This document shows, piece after piece, positions 25,781 to 35,175 of a DNA stretch of 64,000 nucleotides (the stretch's first letter is position 1; each line of letters begins with the position of its first letter). The stretch comes from Burkholderiaceae bacterium (lineage in GTDB: Bacteria > Pseudomonadota > Gammaproteobacteria > Burkholderiales > Burkholderiaceae_E). The translations under genes and the position numbers were made by a program. The notes below the pieces were generated by a model. That model saw only the letters and a list, made by a program, of their open reading frames with translations, had not been told where the DNA came from and made no database searches. The stretch spans positions 496,001-560,000 of the forward strand of contig JACKLP010000001.1 of assembly GCA_024235875.1 (NCBI GenBank), read 5' to 3'.

Positions 25781-27644
25781 TCGACGCTCGCGCCGTCGCG
25801 CGAGGATCGGCGTCGCGCTGCTCGCGGCCGCCTCGCTGACGATGTCGCTGCCCGCTCGGGCGCAGCGCATTCCGGTCGTGCGCTTTCCGAGCCTGACAGC
25901 GCCGTCGGGCGCCGACTCGACGGCACCAACCGTGGCGCCACGCGATGCATTCGATCCGCTGCCGCCGACGACGACCGATGGCCGGGACCCGAACGGCTCG
26001 GACGCCAGCTCGACGAACGATTCGACGGCTGCTTCCTCGCTCGACGCGGCCACGACCGGCACCACGGGAAGCACGGTGCCGGCCACCGGGATCGACGCGA
26101 ACGCGACCGGCACCGACGGCACCGGCATCGCACCTGGCGACGCGATACCCGGCGACGCGATACCCGGCGAGTCGACCCGCCGGCCGATGCAGCGCGCGCG
26201 GCCGCCGCGCACCAGCCAGCTCGACGTGGGTGTGCGCTCCAGCGTCACCTACTCCAACAACATCGGCCGCAACGCGACCGATCCGCAGCCGGGCTGGGTC
26301 GGCGAGGTCAGTCCCTACGCGGTCGGGCAATACCAGTCGCCGCGCGCCCGTGCCGACATGTATCTGTCCTTGCGTTCGTTCTTCCGGAACGTCGGCGCGG
26401 ATTCGGTGGCCCAGCCCGAGGCGCGGGCGAGCGGCGCCTATGCGATCGTCGACGACTTCCTTTGGCTTTCGGGCAGCGCGGCCGTCTATGCGTATTCACC
26501 CGATCCGACCGGCGCGTTGAGCTTCGATCCGGCGGTCTACAGCCAGAATGTCGAGCAATACCGGAGCTTCTCGCTATCGCCCTACATCCGAACGCGCCTT
26601 GGCAACTTCGCGAACATGCGGGTGCAGTACACGCACACGTTCACCTCGACATCCAACGATGCGCTGGTGGCCCGCTTCGACCGCCGTCTCGCGTTCACGC
26701 TGGACAGCGGCCCCCGGTTCTCGAACTGGACCTGGGAGAGTTCGGCACAGGTTCAGCGCCAGACGCTGAACAACGGACTTGCATTTGCCCGGGAATCGGC
26801 CAGTGTCACGCTCTATCGGGTCTTCGGCGCGCAGTTCAGGTTTGGCGTGACCGGCGCCTACGAACACATCGAGGGCCTTCGCAACGAGGACGGAGAAGAC
26901 TCCGGCTACGGCGGGGGCGTTCGCTTCACCTGGGCCCCAAGCCGGCGGACCTCCCTGAGCGCTGCCTACCTGCGCCAATACTACGGCGACGACGTCAGCG
27001 TCGATCTCACCCACCGTTTCAGCCGCCTGAGCTTCGGTGTCGGCTATCGACAGAACGTGCTCACTGGCTCCGACGCCTCGTTGCTGCTGATCGATCCGGC
27101 CTCACTATACAGCGCAGGCGGGTTCTCGGCCGAGCTCAACCCGGTATTCCAGTCGCTCGCCAGCCAGGCGTTGGTGCAGACCTTCGCGAGCCCGGCAGGC
27201 GTCGGTGTCATGGGCGGTGGCATCGCGCGCAACAAGACCCTGACCGCCCAGGTCGGCTACGCCTCGACGCGAGAGGCCATCGCGGCGACCTTGTTCAACT
27301 CGGTTCGAGAGACCGCGCTCGACGCGACGGCACTCGGGCTGGGCACCGGACTGGTACCAGGGCTTGCGGGCCGGGTCACGCAGCGTGGCATGAACCTCAC
27401 CTGGGAGCACCGGCTCAGCGTCGTCTCCTTCCTGAACCTGTCCGGCCAGTACGCGTTGATCGAACAAGAGATCCCCTACACGCGTTCGCGACTGGCCACG
27501 GCGCAGGTGTCCTACCGTCGACGCCTCACGAAAGCAACGAGTGCATCGATCGGTGTGATCCGGAATCGCCAGCGCGGCGACGGCGCGGCGGCACTTGACT
27601 ATGACGAAGCGGCCGTGTTCGGCGCATTCGACGCGAGGTTCTGA
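25755..27644 (+). CDS. Exosortase A-associated outer-membrane beta-barrel protein
   Basis: A 629-residue protein with a signal peptide (hydrophobic stretch IGVALLAAASLTMSL, then PARAQ). A low-complexity Thr/Ser/Asp/Gly/Pro linker (about 45-145) follows, then a beta-barrel region of alternating amphipathic strands ending in FDARF with a terminal Phe. It matches the conserved PEP-CTERM-locus outer-membrane family of unknown role; a polymer exit porin is a reasonable guess. A 15-base tandem repeat (26136-26170) encodes GDAIPGDAIPGE inside the linker. ATG 25755 overlaps the kinase by 26 bases. TTG 25770 is an alternative start. Confidence 0.85.
   Translation: MDTGTLAVDRRSRRRARIGVALLAAASLTMSLPARAQRIPVVRFPSLTAPSGADSTAPTVAPRDAFDPLPPTTTDGRDPNGSDASSTNDSTAASSLDAATTGTTGSTVPATGIDANATGTDGTGIAPGDAIPGDAIPGESTRRPMQRARPPRTSQLDVGVRSSVTYSNNIGRNATDPQPGWVGEVSPYAVGQYQSPRARADMYLSLRSFFRNVGADSVAQPEARASGAYAIVDDFLWLSGSAAVYAYSPDPTGALSFDPAVYSQNVEQYRSFSLSPYIRTRLGNFANMRVQYTHTFTSTSNDALVARFDRRLAFTLDSGPRFSNWTWESSAQVQRQTLNNGLAFARESASVTLYRVFGAQFRFGVTGAYEHIEGLRNEDGEDSGYGGGVRFTWAPSRRTSLSAAYLRQYYGDDVSVDLTHRFSRLSFGVGYRQNVLTGSDASLLLIDPASLYSAGGFSAELNPVFQSLASQALVQTFASPAGVGVMGGGIARNKTLTAQVGYASTREAIAATLFNSVRETALDATALGLGTGLVPGLAGRVTQRGMNLTWEHRLSVVSFLNLSGQYALIEQEIPYTRSRLATAQVSYRRRLTKATSASIGVIRNRQRGDGAAALDYDEAAVFGAFDARF
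26136..26170 (+). repeat. 15-base tandem repeat in the outer-membrane protein linker
   Basis: The unit GGCGACGCGATACCC occurs twice in direct succession (26136-26150 and 26151-26165) and is followed by the first five bases of a third copy. Because the unit is a multiple of three, copy-number change would lengthen or shorten the linker without a frameshift. Confidence 0.8.
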
Positions 27645-27645
27645 G

Positions 27646-28677
27646 GTGTACGAGGCGTTCTTCGGCCTGCAGGGCAAGCCCTTTCAGCTCAATCCGGATC
27701 CATCTTTCTATTTCGCGAGCCGGGGTCATCAGCGCGCGCTCTCCTTCCTGGAGTATGGCGTGCACCAGGGCGAGGGCTTCATCGTCATCACCGGCGAAGT
27801 CGGTGCCGGCAAGACGACGCTGCTGCGTGGCCTGCTCGAGCGACTCAAGGATGGCGAGGTCGTCGCCGCAGAGATCGTCAGTACGCAGCTCGAGGCAGAC
27901 GACTTGCTGCGCCAGGTGGCCGCGCGCTTCGGCGTGACGCCGTCCAGATCCGACAAGTCCACCCTGCTCTCCGAGTTGTCCGCCTTCTTCGGTGCGCTCC
28001 ACCAGCAGGGTCGCCGGGCCTTGCTGGTCGTGGACGAAGCGCAGAACCTGGGGCCCGCAGCGGTCGAGGAACTGCGGATGCTCTCGAACTTCCAGCTCGA
28101 CTCGCAGTCCCTGGTCCAGAGCTTCCTGGTGGGACAGCCCGAGTTTCGTGCGATCCTTCAGCGTCCGGAGATGAAGCAGCTCAAGCAGCGTGTCATTGCT
28201 TCCTACCACCTGGGACCGCTCGATGCCCAGGAAACGCGCGCCTATGTCGAACATCGACTTGGCCACGTGGGCTGGAACGGTGACCCGGCCTTCGACGAAG
28301 ACGCATTCACGGCCCTGCATCGTGCAACCGAAGGAATCCCGCGCCGCATCAACACGATCGCCGACCGCCTGCTGCTCGCAGCCTTCCTTGCCGAGCGACA
28401 CGACGTCGCCGCCAACGATGTCGAGGAGATCGCTCGCGAGCTCGATGACGAGCTGGGCGCACCCGAGCTCGAGGCGGGGGCCGCCAGCGCCGGATGGCCC
28501 GCCGCCGCCGCCCAGGCCGGCGTCGCCGCCGTCCGTGACGCGGCAATGGCCGACCGGCTCGCCCGGCTTGAAGACCGGCTCGCGTTGCTCGAAGCTACGT
28601 CGAGCATGTCACAGAGCACGATCCGGAAAGTCGTGCGTATCGTCCAGGGATTGGCCGCGAGGGACGCCGCCCGCTGA
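27646..28677 (+). CDS. Exosortase A-associated AAA ATPase (ExeA/GspA-like)
   Basis: A 343-residue ATPase starting YEAFFGLQGKPFQLNPDPSF, typical of the ExeA/PEP-CTERM ATPase family. Walker A is GEVGAGKT (50-57) and Walker B is LLVVDEAQNL. The sensor region is LVGQPEFRAIL and a lid domain ends with GIPRRINTIADRLLLAAF. The last 80 residues are an alanine-rich, possibly coiled-coil tail. GTG 27646 follows the outer-membrane gene stop by one base; the frame upstream of it is a shadow. Its role in the XrtA system is not established. Confidence 0.9.
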   Translation: MYEAFFGLQGKPFQLNPDPSFYFASRGHQRALSFLEYGVHQGEGFIVITGEVGAGKTTLLRGLLERLKDGEVVAAEIVSTQLEADDLLRQVAARFGVTPSRSDKSTLLSELSAFFGALHQQGRRALLVVDEAQNLGPAAVEELRMLSNFQLDSQSLVQSFLVGQPEFRAILQRPEMKQLKQRVIASYHLGPLDAQETRAYVEHRLGHVGWNGDPAFDEDAFTALHRATEGIPRRINTIADRLLLAAFLAERHDVAANDVEEIARELDDELGAPELEAGAASAGWPAAAAQAGVAAVRDAAMADRLARLEDRLALLEATSSMSQSTIRKVVRIVQGLAARDAAR

Positions 28678-28716
28678 TCTCGTCGCTTTCCCGGGCGTGA
28701 ACCGACTGGAGCAACC

Positions 28717-29592
28717 TTGAGTCCGGAGCACAGCCGCGCCCGCACGCGCACGGTCATCAATGCGATGTCCATCGACGTGGAGGACTGGTTCCAGGTCTCC
28801 GCGCTGGCGCCCTACGTCGCCCGGGATCACTGGGACAGCATGCCCTTTCGCGCCGAGGCCAATGTCGAGCTGCTGCTCGAACTCCTGGCCGCGCACGACA
28901 CGCAGGCGACCTTTTTCACGCTGGGCTGGATCGCCGAGCGCCACCCCGGCATCGTGCGTCGGATCGTGGCCGCCGGACACGAGCTCGCCAGCCATGGCTA
29001 CGGCCACCAGCGGGCGACCGAGCTTTCGCCGGACGCGTTCCGAGACGACGTGAGCCGATCGCGCGCCCTGCTCGAGGACATCTCCGGCAAAGCGGTCATC
29101 GGCTATCGCGCACCGAGCTTCTCGATCGGCCGAGACAACCTGTGGGCGCTCGATACGCTTGCCGAGGCGGGTTATCGGTACAGCTCGAGCATCTACCCGG
29201 TCGCTCACGACCACTACGGAATGCCAGAAGCCTCGCGATTCGCGTTCCTGACCGGCCGCGGCCTGCTCGAGATCCCGGCGACTTCCCTGAGGCTCGGTGG
29301 ACGCAACTTCCCGGCATCGGGAGGCGGGTACTTCCGTCTATTGCCCTATCGGATCTCACGCTGGGGAATCGAGCGGGTCAACCGAGTCGACAAGGAAGCC
29401 GCGGTGTTCTACTGCCATCCCTGGGAATTCGACCCGCTGCAGCCGCGGCTGCCGGGCGTCGACCTCAAGACCCGCTTTCGCCACTACGTGAACCTGGACC
29501 GAAATCGAGACAAGCTCGAGCGCCTGCTCCAAGACTTCAATTGGTCGACGCTGGCGCAGGTGTTCGGGACCCGAATCGGAGGACAGGCGTGA
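28717..29592 (+). CDS. Exosortase A-associated polysaccharide deacetylase
   Basis: A 291-residue NodB-fold (CE4) protein. The metal/catalytic motif appears as SIDVEDWFQV and the second motif as SHGYGHQ, with RAPSFSIG and FYCHPWEFDP further on. It probably removes N-acetyl groups from the growing exopolysaccharide in the periplasm, though no clear signal peptide is seen. I start at TTG 28717 because GGAG lies five bases before it. ATG 28765 (MSIDVEDW) is an alternative. The stop overlaps the next gene as GTGA. Confidence 0.87.
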   Translation: MSPEHSRARTRTVINAMSIDVEDWFQVSALAPYVARDHWDSMPFRAEANVELLLELLAAHDTQATFFTLGWIAERHPGIVRRIVAAGHELASHGYGHQRATELSPDAFRDDVSRSRALLEDISGKAVIGYRAPSFSIGRDNLWALDTLAEAGYRYSSSIYPVAHDHYGMPEASRFAFLTGRGLLEIPATSLRLGGRNFPASGGGYFRLLPYRISRWGIERVNRVDKEAAVFYCHPWEFDPLQPRLPGVDLKTRFRHYVNLDRNRDKLERLLQDFNWSTLAQVFGTRIGGQA

Positions 29593-30686
29593 CGACATCG
29601 GTCGATGCCCGCGCGGAAGAATCCGCCAGCCCGGACAGGACGAGCCAGGCGATGGCGGCGACGCCGGTGGTTCGCGAAGCCGGCGACACCGATGCCGCGC
29701 CCTGGGCGCAGTATGTCGACGCCCACTCGGGCGCGAGCATCTTCCACGACTGGAAATGGCGCGCGATCCTACGGGAGGTCTTCGGGCACCGACCCCGATA
29801 CCTGATCGCCGAGCGAGAAGGACGAATCGTTGGCGTCCTGCCGCTGGCGGAAGTCCGAACTGCCTTGTTCGGGCACGCTTTGGTGAGCCTGCCTTTTTGC
29901 TCATGGGCCGGGCCCTTGCAAGACGATCGGCAGGCCGAGTCCGCACTCGAGCATCACGCGATCGCGCTCGCCGAATCGCTTGGCGTCGATCAGCTCGAGC
30001 TGCGTCAGCTCGGTCCTTCGCATCGCGACTGGCCGACGCAGGACCTCTACGTGGCATTCATGCGCGAGATCTCCGGCGACCACGATGAAAACCTGAACGC
30101 GATTCCGCGCAAACAGCGCGCGATGGTGCGCAAGGGTATCAAGGCCGGGCTGACCGGAACGATCGAAGACGTCGACGCCTTCTTTCCGCTCTACGCCGAC
30201 AATGTCCATCGCCACGGCACGCCCCCATGCAGCCGACGCTTCTTCGACGCGATGCAATCCGCCTTCGGGCCGCAATGCGAGATCCTGATCGTTCGCGATC
30301 CGCAGGGCACGCCGCTCAGTGGCGTGCTCAGCCTGATCCATCGCAACGAGGTCTTTCCGTTCTATGCGGGCGACACGGCAGCAGCTCGACACTGCGCGGC
30401 CAACGACTTCAAGTACTGGGAAGTCATGCGCCGAGCGGCGGACCAGGGTCTGCGCCAGTTCAACTATGGGCGTAGCAAGCGAGGCACCGGATCATTCTCG
30501 TTCAAGAAGAACTGGGGATTCGAGCCGACCGCGCTGAGCTACGACTTCCACCTGGTGCGCGCCGACTCGATCCCCCAGAACAACCCGAACAATCCGAAGT
30601 ACCGACTGATGATCGAAGCCTGGCGACGAATGCCCCGTTGGGCCGTCAACCGCCTCGGACCGCTGATCGTCCGGGGCCTGGGTTGA
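29589..30686 (+). CDS. FemAB-like exosortase A-associated acyltransferase
   Basis: A 365-residue GNAT-type protein of the FemAB/PEP-CTERM group. Characteristic pieces are SIFHDWKWRAILREVFGHRP, LPFCSWAGPL, NAIPRKQRAMVRKGIKAGL and FNYGRSKRGTGSFSFKKNWGF. FemAB relatives add amino acids from aminoacyl-tRNA to a cell-wall precursor. In XrtA loci the substrate is unknown, and an aminoacyl decoration of the polymer is one possibility. The start is GTG 29589 (GTGA overlap with the deacetylase), and the stop overlaps the exosortase start as TTGA. A second GNAT-like protein lies at 46758. Confidence 0.88.
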   Translation: MTTSVDARAEESASPDRTSQAMAATPVVREAGDTDAAPWAQYVDAHSGASIFHDWKWRAILREVFGHRPRYLIAEREGRIVGVLPLAEVRTALFGHALVSLPFCSWAGPLQDDRQAESALEHHAIALAESLGVDQLELRQLGPSHRDWPTQDLYVAFMREISGDHDENLNAIPRKQRAMVRKGIKAGLTGTIEDVDAFFPLYADNVHRHGTPPCSRRFFDAMQSAFGPQCEILIVRDPQGTPLSGVLSLIHRNEVFPFYAGDTAAARHCAANDFKYWEVMRRAADQGLRQFNYGRSKRGTGSFSFKKNWGFEPTALSYDFHLVRADSIPQNNPNNPKYRLMIEAWRRMPRWAVNRLGPLIVRGLG

Positions 30687-32251
30687 GTCCCTTGCTCTCG
30701 CAAGCGTGCGTCGGCCCGGGGCACCCGGCCGCGGCGACGGGTGGACGACATCGCTTCGCCTGGTCGATGGCGCTACTCTCGTGCAGCCTGATCGCGCTGA
30801 TTCACCGTGACACGATCGCGTCGCTGGTGCAGCAGTGGCTCGAGCAGGAAACCTATAGCCACGGATTTCTGGTCGCACCGACCAGCGCCTGGCTGATCTG
30901 GCGGCGGCGCGCGGACCTGCGGGCGGTGGACCATCGGCCCGACTGGCCCGTCGGGGCATTGGTCGTGCTGGCGGGATTGGCCTGGACGGTCGGCGCAGTG
31001 GCCAACGCCAACTCACCGATGCAGTTCTCCCTGATCGCGAGTTTCATCGCCGCCATCGTGATGGTGGTGGGCCGCGACGCCGCCCGCAAGGTGGCATTCG
31101 CACTGGCTTTCCTTCTGTTCGCCGTCCCATTTGGCGACTTCCTGGTCGCGCCGATGATGGCGCACACGGCCGACTTCACGGTATGGGCGCTGCAACGGAC
31201 GGGCATACCCGTATGGCGCGAAGGCCTGGACTTCGTGGTTCCGACCGGCAAGTGGTCCGTGGTGGCCGCGTGCAGCGGATTGCGCTACGTGATCGCATCG
31301 GTCACCGTGGGCAGCCTGTTCGCCTACCTCAACTACCACAGTACCCCGCGCCGGCTGGCTTTTGTGGCGCTATCACTGGTCGTGCCAGTCATCGCCAACT
31401 GGCTGCGTGCCTACGGGATCGTGATGCTCGGCCACCTCAGCGACATGAAGTTGGCCGCCGGCGTTGACCACCTGATCTATGGGTGGATCTTCTTCGGCTT
31501 CGTGATGATCGCGCTGTTCGCGATCGGTTCACGCTGGCAGGACGCCCCCACTCCGCACGAGGTGCGGGCGACGTCGGCAAGCTCGCCGAGCAAGTCCACC
31601 GGCCGCGCCGATCGTTCGGCGCAGGCTGCCGCCCTGGCCGTTGCACTGACGCTGCCCTGGCCGATGCTGGCCAAGTCCTTGGGCGACGTACCGCCGCAGT
31701 TGCCGGCGCTGGCCACGATCGCACATGGGCTCGGCGCGCGCTTTGCGACCTCGCCACCGTCTCATTGGCAACCGGCATTCCAGGGGTTTCGCCAGGCCCG
31801 GCGCTTCGCCGTCGTGCCGGTCGATGATCAGGCGCCAGTCGAGGCCTTCATCGCCGCCTACGGCGACCAGGGTGAAGGCAGCGAGATGATCGCCCACGCC
31901 AACGCGGTGGTGCGCCCGGGCACACCGGGCGCGCAAGTGCTCTGGCGCCGTGATGTCGACCGCCCGATCGGCGCCGCATCGCTCGACACGCTGCCGGTCA
32001 AGGAGTGGCGCATCCGGATCGGCACGGCGGACTATCTCGCCTGGCACTGGTACGCGATCGGCACTCACCTCACCGCCAACGACTACCTGGGCAAGCTCTG
32101 GACTGCCTGGTCGCGCCTGCGCCGACATGGCGACGGTTCGATGGTGGCCGTCCTGGCCACACGGATCGGTCCCGGTGGTGAGAAGGCAGCGCGAAAGCGC
32201 CTGGGGATGGTCGGTGGCCCCATCGCCGCCCAGGTCGCGGAGTCACACTGA
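30683..32251 (+). CDS. xrtA: Exosortase A with C-terminal EpsI domain
   Basis: A 522-residue inner-membrane cysteine protease/transpeptidase that recognises C-terminal PEP-CTERM signals. Up to eight membrane helices are seen in the first 285 residues. The catalytic triad is visible: C197 in AACSGLRY, R242 in VIANWLRAY and H263 in GVDHLIYGW. The last roughly 200 residues form a soluble EpsI-type domain (FQGFRQARRF, VVRPGTPGAQVLW, TADYLAWHWYAIGTHLTANDYLGKLW), often a separate gene elsewhere. The TTG start overlaps the FemAB stop, and the stop overlaps the amidotransferase ATG by one base. Confidence 0.94.
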   Translation: MSPLLSQACVGPGHPAAATGGRHRFAWSMALLSCSLIALIHRDTIASLVQQWLEQETYSHGFLVAPTSAWLIWRRRADLRAVDHRPDWPVGALVVLAGLAWTVGAVANANSPMQFSLIASFIAAIVMVVGRDAARKVAFALAFLLFAVPFGDFLVAPMMAHTADFTVWALQRTGIPVWREGLDFVVPTGKWSVVAACSGLRYVIASVTVGSLFAYLNYHSTPRRLAFVALSLVVPVIANWLRAYGIVMLGHLSDMKLAAGVDHLIYGWIFFGFVMIALFAIGSRWQDAPTPHEVRATSASSPSKSTGRADRSAQAAALAVALTLPWPMLAKSLGDVPPQLPALATIAHGLGARFATSPPSHWQPAFQGFRQARRFAVVPVDDQAPVEAFIAAYGDQGEGSEMIAHANAVVRPGTPGAQVLWRRDVDRPIGAASLDTLPVKEWRIRIGTADYLAWHWYAIGTHLTANDYLGKLWTAWSRLRRHGDGSMVAVLATRIGPGGEKAARKRLGMVGGPIAAQVAESH

Positions 32252-34191
32252 TGTGCGGGATCGCGGGATTGTTCGTACCCGGCTCGTCGCGTGCCGAAGC
32301 ACCGCAACGCGATCGTATCGCGCGCATGACGGATCGACTCGTGCATCGGGGTCCGGATGGCGGGGATGTCTATGTCGACCAATATGTCGGGCTGGGACAT
32401 CGTCGGCTGGCAGTCATCGACCTGGTCACCGGCCAGCAACCGCTGACCAACGAAGACGGCTCGGTGGTGGTGGTCTACAACGGCGAGATCTACAACTTCG
32501 TCTCGCTGGTGCCGGAGCTGGAATCCCACGGGCATGTGTTTCACACGCACTCGGACACCGAGGTCATCGTCCATGCCTGGGAGCAATGGGGTCCCGGCTG
32601 CCTCGATCGCTTCCGGGGCATGTTCGCGTTCGCGCTCTGGGACGCGCGGACGCGCACCTTCTTCATGGCGCGCGACCGGCTTGGCGTCAAGCCGCTCTAC
32701 TACGGCGTCGATCACAATGGCGCGCTCGCGTTCGGATCCGAGCTCAAGGCGATCGTCGATCACCCGGGGCTCGACACGCGAATCGACCCGCAGGCGGTCG
32801 AGGAGTACCTGGCGCTCGGCTACGTTCCCGATCCTCGAACGATTCACCGCGGAATGCGCAAGCTTCCGCCCGCCCACTACCTGCACTGGCAGGCGGATGC
32901 CCGCGAGCCAACGCTGCGGCGATGGTGGATGCCCGCGGCGAGCTCGACCGCGATCGACGAGGGCGAAGCGATCGAAGCCCTTCGCGCCCTGATCGATGAA
33001 TCGGTCCGGATCCGGATGGTATCGGACGTTCCCATCGGCGCCTTTCTCTCCGGCGGAGTCGACTCGTCGGTGGTAGTCGCCACGATGGCCGCACACTCGG
33101 CGCAACCGGTACAGACCTGCGCAATCGGTTTCGACGTCGCGTCCTACGACGAGACCCGGTTCGCACAGATGGTAGCCAGCCGCTACCGGACCGACCACCG
33201 GGTTCGCATGCTCACGCCCGACGATTTCGCGCTCGTCGGCAAGCTCCCGACGATGTTCGACGAGCCTTTCGCGGACGACTCCGCGCTACCGACCTTTCGC
33301 GTTTGCGAGTTCGCGCGCGAGCGCGTGACCGTCGCCCTGTCCGGCGATGGCGGCGACGAGACCTTCGGCGGCTATCGTCGCTACCGAATGCACCTGGCCG
33401 AACAGCGACTTCGAGACGCGATGCCGGCCGGACTTCGACGGCTCGTGTTCGGATCGCTCGCACGGTGGTATCCCAAGGCGGATTGGGCGCCGCGATTCCT
33501 GCGCGCGAAGACCACGTTTCGCGGCTTGTCGCGAGATGCGATCGGCGCGTACTACGACACGGTCTCGATCACCGATGCCGATACCCGGTCCTGGTACTAC
33601 GCGCCCGGATTCGAGCGCCAGCTCGATGGCTATCGCACGGCCGAGCTATTCGAGACCCACGCGCGTGATGCGCAGACCGACGATGCGCTCGAGCTGATAC
33701 AGCGCATCGACTACCAGACCTGGCTCGCCGGTTGCATGAACGTGAAGGTCGATCGGGCCAGCATGGCCTGTTCGCTCGAAGTACGCGAGCCGCTGATGGA
33801 TCACCGCCTGGTCGAATGGGCGATGACCCTGCCATCCGCGCTCAAGATCCGCGGACAGGAGGGCAAGTACTTGCTGAAACGGGCGTTCGAGCCGGACCTG
33901 CCCAGGGACGTTCTGTATCGGCCGAAGATGGGCTTCTCGACCCCCATCTCGACTTGGTTGCGCGGTCCCTTGCGCGAGCCCCTCGGGCGGCGACTGCGCG
34001 ATCCGGCGCTGCTGGACGCGGGCATCTTCGACCCGGAGCGCTTGACCCGCATGTACGACGAGCATTGCGCCGGCAGCAGGGACTGGTCCAGCTCGCTTTG
34101 GTCCATCCTGGTTCTCGGAGAGTTCTTGCATCACCGTGGCGCAGGGGTGGGCGCTGCCACCGAGCGAGCGGCCGCGGCAACGCCCGGATGA
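32251..34191 (+). CDS. Exosortase A system glutamine amidotransferase (asparagine synthase-like)
   Basis: A 646-residue AsnB-like enzyme. The N-terminal Ntn glutaminase domain has nucleophile C2 (MCGIAGLF) with RGPDGG and YNGEIYN. The synthetase domain has the PP-loop SGGVDSS (267-273), SGDGGDETFGGYRRY and the C-terminal KVDRASMACSLEVREPLMDHRLVE. It transfers ammonia from glutamine to an activated carboxylate. In an exopolysaccharide locus rich in uronic acids the likely product is an amidated sugar acid, although this is inference. The start overlaps xrtA by one base. Confidence 0.93.
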   Translation: MCGIAGLFVPGSSRAEAPQRDRIARMTDRLVHRGPDGGDVYVDQYVGLGHRRLAVIDLVTGQQPLTNEDGSVVVVYNGEIYNFVSLVPELESHGHVFHTHSDTEVIVHAWEQWGPGCLDRFRGMFAFALWDARTRTFFMARDRLGVKPLYYGVDHNGALAFGSELKAIVDHPGLDTRIDPQAVEEYLALGYVPDPRTIHRGMRKLPPAHYLHWQADAREPTLRRWWMPAASSTAIDEGEAIEALRALIDESVRIRMVSDVPIGAFLSGGVDSSVVVATMAAHSAQPVQTCAIGFDVASYDETRFAQMVASRYRTDHRVRMLTPDDFALVGKLPTMFDEPFADDSALPTFRVCEFARERVTVALSGDGGDETFGGYRRYRMHLAEQRLRDAMPAGLRRLVFGSLARWYPKADWAPRFLRAKTTFRGLSRDAIGAYYDTVSITDADTRSWYYAPGFERQLDGYRTAELFETHARDAQTDDALELIQRIDYQTWLAGCMNVKVDRASMACSLEVREPLMDHRLVEWAMTLPSALKIRGQEGKYLLKRAFEPDLPRDVLYRPKMGFSTPISTWLRGPLREPLGRRLRDPALLDAGIFDPERLTRMYDEHCAGSRDWSSSLWSILVLGEFLHHRGAGVGAATERAAAATPG

Positions 34192-34203
34192 GGAAGAGAG
34201 ATC

Positions 34204-35175
34204 ATGTTGTTCAAGGCCCTCACCCACATCGCCACCCGATCCGGTCCCGAAGCGCGCCTGAGCGTGCTCCTCTATCATCGCGTGCTCGACCGGCCGGACC
34301 CCCTGCGGCCGACCACGCCCGACGCCGAGATGTTCGGCCGCCACATGCGCTGGCTTTGCGACCAGTTCAGCGTGATGTCGTTGACCGAGGCGGTAGATCG
34401 CCTGCGCGAGGGCAGCCTGCCCCCCCGCGCAGCGGCAGTCACCTTCGACGACGGATATCGGGACAATGCCACCAATGCGGCACCGATCCTGCGCGATGCC
34501 GGACTGAGCGCGACCGTCTTCGTCAACACCGCTTATCTCGACGGCCGCGTCCCGTTCTTCGAGCTGATCACCGACCTGGTAAGAGGCTTCGATGGCGAGC
34601 GCCTGGACCTGGAGGACTGGGGGCTGGGTTGCCACGAGATGGGCACCGATGATCAGCGCTCCAGCGCGATCGACGCGATCTGCGGGCAGCTCAAGTACCT
34701 GGCGGGCGATCGATGCGACCGCTACGTGGCCGAGATCGCCCAGCGCGAGGGGGTCCCGATCACCGGCGACCTCATGCTGGACGAAGCCGCGCTCGGCACC
34801 CTGGTCGATGCCGGCCTCGAAATCGGCTCGCACGGGCACGACCATTTCATCCTGAGCACCCTCTCACCGCACGAAGCCCGGGACCAGCTTGCGCGAAGCC
34901 GCGACATCATCGCGTCGATGACCGGCGCCGCACCGCGCTTCTACGCCTATCCGAACGGAAAGCGCGGCATCGACTTCGACGACACGCACATCGAGATGGT
35001 CAAGGACGCGGGCTACGATGCGGCGTTCGCCGCCGATGACGGCGTTTGCTGCAGCACCGAGCAACTGTTCTCGTTGCCCCGCTTCGGCCCCTGGGCGACG
35101 AACGGGCTGCGCTTCAAGACACAGATGCTGTGCAATGCGCTCGGCGTCTATGAAAAGGAGACCAGCACCGCATGA
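34204..35175 (+). CDS. Second polysaccharide deacetylase
   Basis: A 323-residue CE4 protein. It has SVLLYHRVLD near the N-terminus, the catalytic motif TFDDGYRDN (about 80-88), SHGHDHFILS for the metal histidines, and FYAYPNGKRGIDF. It is unlike the deacetylase at 28717 in sequence, so the two may act on different residues or at different stages. No obvious signal peptide is present. The ATGA at its end couples it to the flippase. Confidence 0.88.
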   Translation: MLFKALTHIATRSGPEARLSVLLYHRVLDRPDPLRPTTPDAEMFGRHMRWLCDQFSVMSLTEAVDRLREGSLPPRAAAVTFDDGYRDNATNAAPILRDAGLSATVFVNTAYLDGRVPFFELITDLVRGFDGERLDLEDWGLGCHEMGTDDQRSSAIDAICGQLKYLAGDRCDRYVAEIAQREGVPITGDLMLDEAALGTLVDAGLEIGSHGHDHFILSTLSPHEARDQLARSRDIIASMTGAAPRFYAYPNGKRGIDFDDTHIEMVKDAGYDAAFAADDGVCCSTEQLFSLPRFGPWATNGLRFKTQMLCNALGVYEKETSTA

